From contig NZ_AP023367.1 in NCBI RefSeq assembly GCF_014218335.1, forward strand, positions 2,357,501 through 2,421,500: a stretch of DNA of 64,000 nt. Direction: 5' to 3'. Positions 1-7,389 of this stretch are shown one piece after another (within the stretch, counting starts at the first letter, position 1; the number at the start of each line of letters is the position of its first letter). Below the pieces are notes generated by a model. It had not been told where the DNA came from and did not search any database. It saw only the letters and a list, made by a program, of their open reading frames with translations. The translations under genes were made by a program, and so were the position numbers. Origin of the DNA: Anaerocolumna cellulosilytica. GTDB taxonomy: Bacteria; Bacillota; Clostridia; Lachnospirales; Lachnospiraceae.

Positions 1-4
1 AGGG

Positions 5-544
5 ATGAGAGGTAAAAAAAGAAATTTTTTAATAGGAACAATAATTCTATTTGCGCTGTTAATCGTATATTTGATTAGCTACAAATATTTGATTGTACCT
101 TATCAAATAAAAGAACTAAATGATAATATGGTAATAGACGGTATTCCTTATAACATTGCAGATGAAATGGAGAATCTTGATTTGGGTATTATACAAGAAA
201 AGAGTTGGGAAAAAAATTCTAGAAATAATTTATATATATCATATTACAATACTGACACAGGTGTCATTATTTTTAATGGTTTTCCAGACTTGTCTGATGA
301 ATACAAATTTACATTATATAGAACAAAACATGATACTTTAAATGTTTTTGGAATCAGAATAGGTAGCAATGCTGACAATGCTAGAAAAATACTTAAAAAA
401 TGGGGTTATAAAAAAAAGGATGATGATTTATACATCAAAGGAAGAATAAATATCAATTTTAGATGCGATGCAAACGATAAAATTACAGAATTAGAAGTAG
501 ATTTGAAAAGTAGTGATTGGTTTCATAAAGGATATTACAAATAG
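5..544 (+). CDS. Small membrane-anchored protein, array paralogue 1
   Basis: 179 aa. A basic N-terminus (MRGKKRNF) is followed by one hydrophobic segment at about residues 8-27, so the rest is predicted to lie outside the membrane. I do not recognise a named family. The signature shared with its neighbours is NDNMVIDGIPY near residue 40, a GFPDLSDEYKF block near 95, a G-I-x-x-GSNA block near 118 and the C-terminal SSDWFHKGYYK. The start is the MRGKK methionine found in all siblings. It is the first of about eight paralogues leading to a secreted metalloprotease-like gene, so a partner, inhibitor or immunity role is possible but only inferred. The array may extend left of the window. Confidence 0.8.
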   Translation: MRGKKRNFLIGTIILFALLIVYLISYKYLIVPYQIKELNDNMVIDGIPYNIADEMENLDLGIIQEKSWEKNSRNNLYISYYNTDTGVIIFNGFPDLSDEYKFTLYRTKHDTLNVFGIRIGSNADNARKILKKWGYKKKDDDLYIKGRININFRCDANDKITELEVDLKSSDWFHKGYYK

Positions 545-597
545 ATAAATCAAATGAATTACAGGTGGGTATCACATTAAGAAGGGGGAAAAGAGAG

Positions 598-1137
598 ATG
601 AGAGGTAAAAAAAGAAAATTTTTAATAGGAGCAATAATTCTATTTTCGCTGTTAATCGTATATTTGATTAGCTACAAATATATGATTGTACCTTATCAAA
701 TAAAAGAACTAAATGATAATATGGTAATAAACGGTATTCCTTATAAAATAGGGGATAAAATGGATAATCTTGATTTGGATATATTACGACACAATGGATG
801 GGAAGAAATAACCACTGATGACAATTCCATACTATATCATAATGATGCTATTGGATCAGTGAATTTTGATGGGTTTCCGGATTTATCTGATGATTTTAAG
901 TTTATCTTATTTAGATCATGGAAAGATAACTTTAGCATATTTGGTATTGAAGTAGGCAGTAATGTAAGTGAAGCTCAAACGATTTTGAAAAAAAGAGGAT
1001 ATAAAGAAGAATATGATACGACATTTGTGAAAGGAAGAATAAGTATTTCTTTCCCTAGTGAGAATGATGGAAAAATAGCAATGTTAGAAATTTTTCTAAG
1101 AAGCAGTGACTGGTTTTATAAAGGAAATTACAAATAG
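598..1137 (+). CDS. Small membrane-anchored protein, array paralogue 2
   Basis: 179 aa from the ATG that follows a GAAGGGGGAAAAGAGAG ribosome-binding stretch. An upstream in-frame ATG at 565 would add 11 residues, but it lies ahead of this G-rich site, so 598 is preferred. It has the same layout as its siblings: MRGKKRKF, one membrane helix, a conserved NDNMVINGIPYKIGDKMDNL block, a variable centre, and SSDWFYKGNYK at the end. The N-terminal third is nearly identical to the other copies, while the middle differs. It is followed after 30 bases by a decayed copy of the large protease gene start. Confidence 0.8.
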   Translation: MRGKKRKFLIGAIILFSLLIVYLISYKYMIVPYQIKELNDNMVINGIPYKIGDKMDNLDLDILRHNGWEEITTDDNSILYHNDAIGSVNFDGFPDLSDDFKFILFRSWKDNFSIFGIEVGSNVSEAQTILKKRGYKEEYDTTFVKGRISISFPSENDGKIAMLEIFLRSSDWFYKGNYK

Positions 1138-1168
1138 TTAAAATAAATGAATTTACAGGTGGGATATT

Positions 1169-1290
1169 ATGAGAAAAATAAAATAGTAGCGTTTATAATA
1201 TGCTTTACAATAGTTTTGAGTGATTTGGCAGTTCCAAGTATAATTAAAGGAGCATCTACTGTCCCGAAAGAAACAAAACAAGTTTTAAGT
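1169..1290 (+). pseudogene. Decayed 5' end of the large metalloprotease gene, copy 1
   Basis: Begins with the same ribosome site and start as the intact gene at 7390 (CAGGTGGG then ATG) but reads M-R-K-I-K-stop because two bases are missing. In the shifted frame the signal-peptide residues continue (VAFIICFTIVLSDLAVPS, then KGASTVPKETKQV). After that the sequence switches to a fragment of the small membrane-protein family. The same early stop appears in the copy at 6445, which suggests that copy was made from an already broken one. No functional product is expected. Confidence 0.75.
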
Positions 1291-1301
1291 TTGGACAAGA
1301 A

Positions 1302-1550
1302 TTGCATAAAAGAGACCTTGATGAACTACTAAATAATGGCTTGACTGAGAGCTATGAATATTCACAATATGATTACACCAATGATAAAATAGGGTCTATA
1401 GTAACCTATGGGTTTCCGGATTTATCAAACATATTTCGTTTTACTCAATACTTAACCGCATTAAATAATATAAGCGTTTTGGAAAAAATTGATTATATAA
1501 ATATAAGTCTCCGTAGTAGTGATTGGTTTTATAAAGGATACTATAAATAG
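1302..1550 (+). pseudogene. Truncated small membrane protein (C-terminal fragment)
   Basis: The 82-codon reading frame carries a GFPDLSNIFRF block and the family ending RSSDWFYKGYYK. It lacks the N-terminal membrane segment and the central VGS..A..ILKK.GY block, so it is an internally deleted remnant. Its residues before GFPDL resemble the divergent paralogue at 1641 more than the main group. It is joined directly to the decayed protease-gene start at 1169, forming a recombination chimera. Confidence 0.7.
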
Positions 1551-1640
1551 GTATATACAACAAATATTGAGCAGATGAATAAAATTGTACTGATACATGA
1601 TATTAAAATAGTATTTTATTTAGATAAGGAGGTAAGATAA

Positions 1641-2189
1641 TTGAAGAAATCAAAAAAAATAATTCTATTTTCATTATTATTAGTGTTTACTATACTAGTA
1701 ATAACTGTTTATAAGGTTGGTTCTATGTTTTATTTTATTCCAAAAGAAGTAAATGAATTGAATGAAAATATGCATTTATTTGAATTACCATTTACCTTTG
1801 GTGAAGAAGTGAGTGAAGAAGAATTGGATAAAGTACTGAATTTAGATTGGAGCAAGACACTTTTTTATTCCGATATAACGTATTACAATGAGAGTGTTGG
1901 TAATTTTGTAATAAGGGGATTCCCGGATTTATCAAGTTCAGGCAAATTTGCACAATATGATACTGGTGAACAAAATCTTACAATTTTTGGAATACAAGTT
2001 GGAAGTGATATTAATGTTGCTGAAGATAAACTAATAAGTATGGGATATATTAAGGAATACAGTGACGATTATATTTTTGTAAAAGGAAAAGTAATGATAT
2101 ATTTTAGTATCAATGAAAATCAGATTATAAACCAAATGAGTGTTTTTATCCAAAGTAGCGATTGGTTTCATATTGGTTATTATAAATAG
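1641..2189 (+). CDS. Small membrane-anchored protein, divergent paralogue
   Basis: 182 aa, TTG start seven bases after a perfect AAGGAGGT site. A lysine-rich N-terminus (MKKSKK) and one hydrophobic helix at about residues 7-30 are followed by the family core: ELNENMHLFELPFTFGEEV, a GFPDLSSSGKF block, a GIQVGSDINVAEDKL block and SSDWFHIGYYK. It is the most divergent intact member of the array, with its own upstream sequence rather than the duplicated leader, so it may represent an older branch. The function is unknown; it is probably an extracytoplasmic domain tethered to the membrane. Confidence 0.8.
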   Translation: MKKSKKIILFSLLLVFTILVITVYKVGSMFYFIPKEVNELNENMHLFELPFTFGEEVSEEELDKVLNLDWSKTLFYSDITYYNESVGNFVIRGFPDLSSSGKFAQYDTGEQNLTIFGIQVGSDINVAEDKLISMGYIKEYSDDYIFVKGKVMIYFSINENQIINQMSVFIQSSDWFHIGYYK

Positions 2190-2379
2190 TACATGATTTG
2201 TCGGGCGAAAAATTGATAGTATGTAAATTCAAGATATATTATTCAGAAGATAAATTAGGCGTATGTTTATATATTATAATTTCAACAAAGAAAAGGGCGG
2301 AAGTTAATGAAATATAAAAGTCTCTCATTGCAAGTTTATTAATTCCATTTTTGAGAGATATATCTTTAGGGCGGTTCTA

Positions 2380-2414
2380 GGTTCTCTTTACCGAAAGAAA
2401 CAAAACAAGTTAGG
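2380..2414 (+). pseudogene. Minimal remnant of the metalloprotease 5' region
   Basis: A short stretch still matches the segment of the intact gene that encodes VPKETKQVR just after the signal peptide. Nothing else of that gene remains here. The rest of the 260-base gap between 2190 and 2451 holds no gene that I can support. The remnant leads straight into the duplicated leader of the next small membrane-protein gene, which marks the end of a repeat unit. Confidence 0.5.
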
Positions 2415-2451
2415 ATAAATGAAAAGTACATTAAGAAGGGGGAAAAGAGGG

Positions 2452-2988
2452 ATGAGAGGTAAAAAAAGAAAGTTTTTAATAGGAGCAATAATTCTATTTG
2501 CGCTGTTAATCGTATATTTGATTAGCTACAAATATTTGATTGTACCTTATCAAATAAAAGAACTAAATGATAATATGGTAATAGACGGTATTCCCTACAA
2601 AATAGGGGATAAAATGGATAATCTTGATTTGGATATATTACAGGATAGTGCATGGGAAAAAGATGACATGTATGGTTACTTTATATCATATTATAATGAG
2701 GCTATTGGAACAATTATTTTTAATGGGTATCCAGATTACTCAGATGAGTATAAGTTTACTCTATTTAGAACAAAAAATAATGATTTAAGTGTTTACAATA
2801 TAAAAGTTGGAAGTAGCACAATTGATGCACGAAAGGTTCTAAAGAAAAATGGATATAAAGAAAAAGATGGTACATATGTAAAAGGAAGAATACATATAAG
2901 TTTTAACTATGATATAAATGGAAATATCGAAGAATTGACTGTAGATTTAAAAAGCACTGATTGGTTTCATAAGGGATATTACAAATAA
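2452..2988 (+). CDS. Small membrane-anchored protein, array paralogue
   Basis: 178 aa from the MRGKK start, which follows AAGAAGGGGGAAAAGAGGG; an in-frame ATG 33 bases earlier is less likely. One N-terminal membrane helix, the conserved NDNMVIDGIPYKIGDKMDNL block, a variable centre (NGYPDYSDEYKF in place of GFPDLSD) and the ending STDWFHKGYYK. It is followed 24 bases later by a short but uninterrupted copy of the start of the large protease gene. Confidence 0.8.
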   Translation: MRGKKRKFLIGAIILFALLIVYLISYKYLIVPYQIKELNDNMVIDGIPYKIGDKMDNLDLDILQDSAWEKDDMYGYFISYYNEAIGTIIFNGYPDYSDEYKFTLFRTKNNDLSVYNIKVGSSTIDARKVLKKNGYKEKDGTYVKGRIHISFNYDINGNIEELTVDLKSTDWFHKGYYK

Positions 2989-3012
2989 ATAAATGAATTA
3001 CAGGTGGGTATA

Positions 3013-3336
3013 ATGAGAAAGATGAAACGCATAATGGCATTTGTGATATGCTTTACAATAGTTTTGAGTGATTTATCAGTTCCAAGTATAGTCAAAGGAG
3101 CATCAACTGTCCCGAAAGAAACAATACAAGTTAGGGTATATGGGAATATATATTATGATATAAATGAGAATGGAAGTAATAGCTCTAAACTTGTAAGAAA
3201 ACAATTATATGAGTACCCGTTTGCTCTATATTATTCCAATACTGCCGGAGAGACAAAGAGCTTCCAGTTAAAAACAGATAGAAATGGTGATTATAGCTTT
3301 TTACTTAAAGATAATCAAGGAATTAAGAATACATAG
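3013..3336 (+). CDS. Short secreted protein: truncated protease N-terminus, frame intact
   Basis: 107 aa. A signal peptide at about residues 1-30 (MRKMKRIMAFVICFTIVLSD...) is followed by the small beta-rich domain seen at the start of the large gene (VRVYGNIYYDINENGS to DRNGDYSFLLKD). It stops after KNT, just where the intact gene continues into the protease domain. Unlike the other truncated copies, this one has no frameshift and keeps a good ribosome site (CAGGTGGG), so it may still be made as a free secreted domain. The insertion sequence lies about 50 bases downstream. Confidence 0.5.
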   Translation: MRKMKRIMAFVICFTIVLSDLSVPSIVKGASTVPKETIQVRVYGNIYYDINENGSNSSKLVRKQLYEYPFALYYSNTAGETKSFQLKTDRNGDYSFLLKDNQGIKNT

Positions 3337-3429
3337 CAAAAGTTGGTAGTAAAAAGTAAAGAAAATAATGTTGAACTATAGTCAAGTAAGTAGACACGAT
3401 TATTAGAAAAAACTTTCTGGAAACAGTTA

Positions 3430-4332
3430 CTAAGCTTGATTCCAGAAGAGTTCCTCCTTTTCATTGGGTGTTAGCATTCCAAGAGAACTGTGTGGTCTTC
3501 TGGAGTTATAGAAACCTTCAATATACTCAAATACAGATAGCTGCAGCTCCTGTAAAGAGTAATAGGTTTTTCGGTTGGTTTCTTCTTTTTTCAAATATTT
3601 GAAGAAACATTCACAGCAGGCATTGTCGAAGGGATAACCTTTCTTAGAAAATGACTGCACTACATTAAGAGAATCCAATAACTGTCTGAATGAAAATGCA
3701 GTATATTGAGATCCCCGATCAGAGTGGAACATGAGGCCTGTAGGGTATTTCCTTTTATCATAAGCTTTTTTGAATGCAGTCATTACCAAAGTGACATCAG
3801 GTCTTGCTGAAATGTTCCAGGAAATGATTTTGCGAGAAAATAGATCCATTACAATACAGAGATAATACCATTTCCCAGAAACTTTGATATAAGTGAAATC
3901 ACTTGCCCAGACAATGTCAGGGGATTTCTGGTTGAACTCCTGATGGAGATGATTGGTGCAATTGCCAGTATCTTTATGCCGATAGTTACGATATGGCTTC
4001 ACCGTTGACATTCGTGGTAATTGAAGTGTTTTCATCAGGCGGTACACTCGTCCAACACTGATGTGAATGCCATGATCACGCTGGAGGACATAAGTAATCT
4101 TATATGCACCAAGACGCTTGTTATAATCGGCGTAGATATGGAGAATCCGTTTGGCTATCTCCTGATTTTCCTTGGTGCGTTCAGCAGGTACTGAGTGAAA
4201 ATGCTTATAATAGGTACTTCTGTTTACACCTAATACATTGCAAAGAATCTTTATGTCATGCTGAAAACGAAGCTTATGAACAGCATCTAATCGTTGCTGG
4301 AGTGTGGCGTGAAGATGGCAATCGCTTTTTTT
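3430..4332 (-). CDS. IS3-family transposase OrfB (made by -1 frameshift from OrfA)
   Basis: The frame is open from the A7 slippery site to the stop at 3430, about 300 codons, which is full length for IS3 OrfB. No ATG, GTG or TTG occurs in this frame before the GTG at 4047, so production as an OrfAB fusion by -1 slippage is likely. The N-terminal part holds the HTH_21-like region (LGVNRSTYYKH). The rve integrase core follows, with the DDE residues in WASDFTY, FHSDRGSQY and DNACCECFF. The ending has the typical YNSRRPHSSLG. It appears intact. Confidence 0.9.
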   Translation of the reverse strand, partial: KKSDCHLHATLQQRLDAVHKLRFQHDIKILCNVLGVNRSTYYKHFHSVPAERTKENQEIAKRILHIYADYNKRLGAYKITYVLQRDHGIHISVGRVYRLMKTLQLPRMSTVKPYRNYRHKDTGNCTNHLHQEFNQKSPDIVWASDFTYIKVSGKWYYLCIVMDLFSRKIISWNISARPDVTLVMTAFKKAYDKRKYPTGLMFHSDRGSQYTAFSFRQLLDSLNVVQSFSKKGYPFDNACCECFFKYLKKEETNRKTYYSLQELQLSVFEYIEGFYNSRRPHSSLGMLTPNEKEELFWNQA

Positions 4333-4580
4333 AGTATGAGGAGTTCCTCCTCAAGCTGAGCATTGCGTTTTTGAAGATCCTTCACTTGTTTGGCGGTCAA
4401 GACCTCGCCATCATCCGTTTTGACGGTTGAGTATTGCTTGATCCAACGGGTAAGAGCGGTTAGGGAAACACCGTATTCTTTACAGAGAGCAGCCTGTGTT
4501 TTACCGCCAGATTGATAAAGGTTAACGAGAGTACGTTTGAAGTCCTCGTCATACCGTGTTCCAGTTTTACTTGTGGACAT
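4287..4580 (-). CDS. IS3-family transposase OrfA
   Basis: 97 aa. It has a helix-turn-helix (YDEDFKRTLVNLY, then GVSLTALTRWIKQY) that binds the element's ends, followed by a leucine-rich coiled coil (LQKRNAQLEEELLILKKA) for multimer formation. This is the usual OrfA layout. Near its 3' end the coding strand contains CTAAAAAAAGCG, an A7 slippery run (complement at 4326-4332) typical of programmed -1 frameshifting into orfB. Confidence 0.9.
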   Translation of the reverse strand: MSTSKTGTRYDEDFKRTLVNLYQSGGKTQAALCKEYGVSLTALTRWIKQYSTVKTDDGEVLTAKQVKDLQKRNAQLEEELLILKKAIAIFTPHSSND

Positions 4581-4781
4581 GAGTAGATACCTCCTTTTTG
4601 TGTCTACTTAATTGTAATATATGGTTACTTATCGTGTCCACTTTTATAATATAGATCCAAATGTATAAAATTAAAATATTAAATATTAGATTAATGAGAG
4701 TAGGGGGGAAGAGATATCAGTACTTGTAACAAAACAATTCATAATTAAATGAAAAGTACATTAAGAAGGGGGAAAAGTGAG

Positions 4782-5321
4782 ATGAGAGGTAAAAAAAGAA
4801 AGTTTTTAATAGGAGCAATAATTCTATTTTCGCTGTTAATAGTATATTTGATAAGTTACAAATATTTAATTGTACCTTATCAAATAAAAGAATTAAATGA
4901 TAATATGGTAATAGATGGTATTCCCTACAAAATAGGGGATAAAATGGATAATCTTGATTTGAGTATATTACAGGACAATGGATGGGAAGAAGATGCTACA
5001 GACGACAAATCCATATCATATTATAATGAAAACCTTGGAGTAATCATATTTAATGGGTTTCCGGACTTCTCAGATGAATATAAGTTTATCCTATTCAGAA
5101 CAAGAAATTATAATTTCAGTGTTTTCGGAATTAAGGTGGGTGGTAGTGCAAGTAACGCTCAAGAGATTTTGAAAAAGTGGGGATATAATGAAAAAGATGA
5201 TACTACATATGTGAAAGGAAGAATAATTGTTGGATTTCATTATGATACAGGTGGAAAAATAATAGAGTTAGATGTATTTCTAAAAAGTAGCGACTGGTTC
5301 CGTAAAGGAAATTACAAATAG
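4782..5321 (+). CDS. Small membrane-anchored protein, array paralogue
   Basis: 179 aa from MRGKK, with the same upstream leader as the 2452 and 6822 copies (GAAAAGTACATTAAGAAGGG). N-terminal membrane helix, the conserved block up to KMDNLDLSILQ, a variable centre with GFPDFSDEYKF and VGGSASNAQEILKK, and the ending SSDWFRKGNYK. It starts a repeat unit immediately to the right of the insertion sequence. Confidence 0.8.
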   Translation: MRGKKRKFLIGAIILFSLLIVYLISYKYLIVPYQIKELNDNMVIDGIPYKIGDKMDNLDLSILQDNGWEEDATDDKSISYYNENLGVIIFNGFPDFSDEYKFILFRTRNYNFSVFGIKVGGSASNAQEILKKWGYNEKDDTTYVKGRIIVGFHYDTGGKIIELDVFLKSSDWFRKGNYK

Positions 5322-5350
5322 ATAAAACAAATGAATTACAGGTGGGTATT

Positions 5351-5721
5351 ATGAAAAAGATGAAACGAATATTAGCATTTATGATATGCTTTACAATGAT
5401 TTTGAGTGATTGGCAGTTCCTAGTGTAGTAAAAGGAGCTTCGAATTTACCGAAAGAAACAAAACAAGTCAGGGTATATGGAAACATATTTTACAATATAA
5501 ATGAGAATGGGAGTAATACATCTAAGATTGTAAGAAAACAATTAAATGAGTACCCATTTACTCTATATTACTCCAATACTGTCGGAGAGACGAAGAGCTT
5601 TGAGTTAAAAACGGATGGGAATGGTGATTATAGCTTTGGCTTAAAGATATTAAGTATACATAGTAAAAGTTCAACTAATCTGAAAATAAAAATAATAAGT
5701 TTTATTATAAGAAAACCTTGA
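5351..5721 (+). pseudogene. Frameshifted, truncated copy of the metalloprotease 5' end
   Basis: The ATG at 5351, after CAGGTGGG, opens the same signal peptide as the intact gene. One T is missing in the GTGATTGGCAG region compared with sibling copies, so the frame ends soon after. The correct frame resumes near 5410 (AVPSVVKGASN, then KQVRVYGNIFYNINENGS) and runs through the first beta-rich domain. It then diverges into an unrelated tail and stops. No protease domain is present. Confidence 0.75.
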
Positions 5722-5873
5722 TAGGAAATAAATTACTAATTATGTTAAAAAGTATTGAAAATTATGTCATATAATGCATAATATTAGAACATTGAAAAGT
5801 AATATAAAGGGTAGGGGTTTAGGAGTTATCAATACTTAGAGTAAAACAGTTCAAAACGGAGGGAGCAAAAGGG

Positions 5874-6413
5874 ATGAGAGGTAAAAAAAGAAAGTTCTTA
5901 ATTGGTGCACTAATTCTGTTTTCATTGCTAATAGTATATTTGATAAGTTACAAATATTTAATTGTACCTTATCAAATAAAAGAATTAAATGATAATATGG
6001 TAATAGATGGTATTCCCTACAAAATAGGAGATAAAATGGATAATCTTGATTTGAATATATTGCAGAATAATGGATGGAAAGAGAGAACTACAGACAACAA
6101 CTCTACGTTATACTATACTGAGGCTGCCGAAACAATTGTTTTTAATGGATTTCCAGATTTATCAGATGATTACAAGTTTATCCTATTTAGAACAAGAAAA
6201 GATAATTTCAGTATATTTGGTATTGAAGTAGGCAGTAATGTAAGTGAATCTCAAACAATTTTGAAAAAAAGAGGATATAAAGAAGAGGATGAGACGACAT
6301 ATGTGAAAGGAAAAATAAGTGTTTCTTTCTCTAGTGATATCGATGGAAAAATAATAATGTTAGAAGTTTTTCTAAGAAGTAGTGACTGGTTTTATAAAGG
6401 GAACTACAAATAA
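5874..6413 (+). CDS. Small membrane-anchored protein, array paralogue
   Basis: 179 aa with the ATG after GGAGGGAGCAAAAGGG. It shares the family layout: MRGKKRKF, one membrane helix, NDNMVIDGIPYKIGDKMDNL, GFPDLSDDYKF, a GIEVGSNVSESQTILKKRGY block and SSDWFYKGNYK. Its second half closely matches the paralogue at 598 (shared FSIFGIEVGSNVSE), which points to duplication or gene conversion between these two members. Confidence 0.8.
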   Translation: MRGKKRKFLIGALILFSLLIVYLISYKYLIVPYQIKELNDNMVIDGIPYKIGDKMDNLDLNILQNNGWKERTTDNNSTLYYTEAAETIVFNGFPDLSDDYKFILFRTRKDNFSIFGIEVGSNVSESQTILKKRGYKEEDETTYVKGKISVSFSSDIDGKIIMLEVFLRSSDWFYKGNYK

Positions 6414-6444
6414 AAAAAATAAATGAATTTACAGGTGGGATATT

Positions 6445-6619
6445 ATGAGAAAAATAAAATAGTAGCGTTTATAATATGCTTTACAATAGTTTGAGTGTAC
6501 CCTATACAAAGAGCTTACAGTTAAAAACAGATAGAAATGGTGATTATAGCTTTTTACTTAAAGATAGTAAAGGAATTAAAAGGCGTAGCAAAAGTTTAAT
6601 TAAGCTTAAAATTGAATAA
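6445..6619 (+). pseudogene. Collapsed copy of the metalloprotease 5' end
   Basis: Starts with the same ribosome site, and reads M-R-K-I-K-stop exactly like the copy at 1169. A deletion then joins the signal-peptide coding part to the end of the first domain (KSLQLKTDRNGDYSFLLKDSKGIK), followed by a short tail shared with the other remnants. It has clearly lost function. The sharing of the two-base deletion with the copy at 1169 suggests a common broken ancestor. Confidence 0.75.
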
Positions 6620-6639
6620 TAACTGTTTATTATAAGATA

Positions 6640-6790
6640 ACCTTGTTCGGAAATAAATTACTAAATATGGTTGTTAAAAGTATTGAAAATTATGTCATAT
6701 ACTGCATAATATTAGAATGTTGAAATATTAAATTAAAGAGAGTAGGGTAAGAGATATCAGTACTTACAACAAAACAATTCATAATTAAAT
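6640..6790 (+). repeat. Duplicated intergenic leader of the array unit
   Basis: This stretch closely matches 5723-5860 (GGAAATAAATTACTAA, TATTGAAAATTATGTCATATA and GCATAATATTAGAA are shared). Its right half also matches 4680-4750 (GAGATATCAGTACTT, then ACAAAACAATTCATAATTAAATG). The segment at 5770-5775 reads TATAAT and could be a -10 element, but I see no convincing -35 at the right spacing. The repeat shows that whole units (small protein gene, protease start, leader) were copied in tandem. Confidence 0.65.
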
Positions 6791-6821
6791 GAAAAGTACA
6801 TTAAGAAGGGGGAAAAGAGAG

Positions 6822-7361
6822 ATGAGAGGTAAAAAAAGAAAGTTTTTAATAGGAGCAATAATTCTATTTTCGCTGTTAATCGTATATTTGATTAGCTACA
6901 AATATTTGATTGTACCTTATCAAATAAAAGAACTAAATGATAATATGGTAATCGATGGTATCCCTTATAAAATAGGAGATAAAATGGATAATCTTGATTT
7001 GCAAATATTACAAAAAGAAGATTGGGAAAAGGATACTATGTATGAACATTTTATATTATATTATAGCGACAATGTTGGAGTTATTATTTTCAGAGGTTTT
7101 CCAGATTATTCAAATGAATATAAGTTTACCGTTTTTAGAACAAAAAAACACAATATTAACTTATTCAATATTGGAATAGGTAGTAATGCAAGTGAAGCCC
7201 AAATGATTCTTAAGAAAAAGGGGTATACTGAAGAAGATAATAGTACATATGTAAAGGGGAAAATAAGCATTAGTTTTCAATATGATTTAGAACGGAGAAT
7301 TGAAGAAATAGAGGTAGAATTGAAAAGTAGTGATTGGTTTCATAAAGGATATTACAAATAG
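6822..7361 (+). CDS. Small membrane-anchored protein, paralogue next to the intact protease gene
   Basis: 179 aa from MRGKK after AAGAAGGGGGAAAAGAGAG. N-terminal membrane helix, the conserved NDNMVIDGIPYKIGDKMDNL block, a variable centre (GFPDYSNEYKF, IGSNASEAQMILKKKGY) and SSDWFHKGYYK at the end. It lies 28 bases upstream of the intact large secreted protein and is probably cotranscribed with it. This makes it the best candidate for the cognate partner of that protein. Function unknown. Confidence 0.8.
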   Translation: MRGKKRKFLIGAIILFSLLIVYLISYKYLIVPYQIKELNDNMVIDGIPYKIGDKMDNLDLQILQKEDWEKDTMYEHFILYYSDNVGVIIFRGFPDYSNEYKFTVFRTKKHNINLFNIGIGSNASEAQMILKKKGYTEEDNSTYVKGKISISFQYDLERRIEEIEVELKSSDWFHKGYYK

Positions 7362-7389
7362 ATAAAAAAATGAATTGCAGGTGGGCATT

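Larger units (their letters stand above)
3387..4645 (-). mobile_element. IS3-family insertion sequence
   Basis: A complete element of about 1.25 kb with overlapping orfA and orfB on the minus strand. Imperfect terminal inverted repeats are visible: AGTAGACACGAT near 3389-3400 and the complement of AGTGGACACGAT near 4633-4644. Exact ends and target duplication are uncertain. It is inserted after the truncated protease copy at 3013 and separates two units of the small-protein array. Confidence 0.85.

Noticed and set aside
3430-4047. Reading the IS3 OrfB as a truncated 205-aa transposase
   Set aside because: The frame continues open upstream of the GTG at 4047 to the A7 slippery site in orfA, so it is full length and made by frameshifting.
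4104-4334. A plus-strand 76-codon frame inside the insertion sequence
   Set aside because: It is the antisense shadow of orfB and has no ribosome site or recognisable motif.
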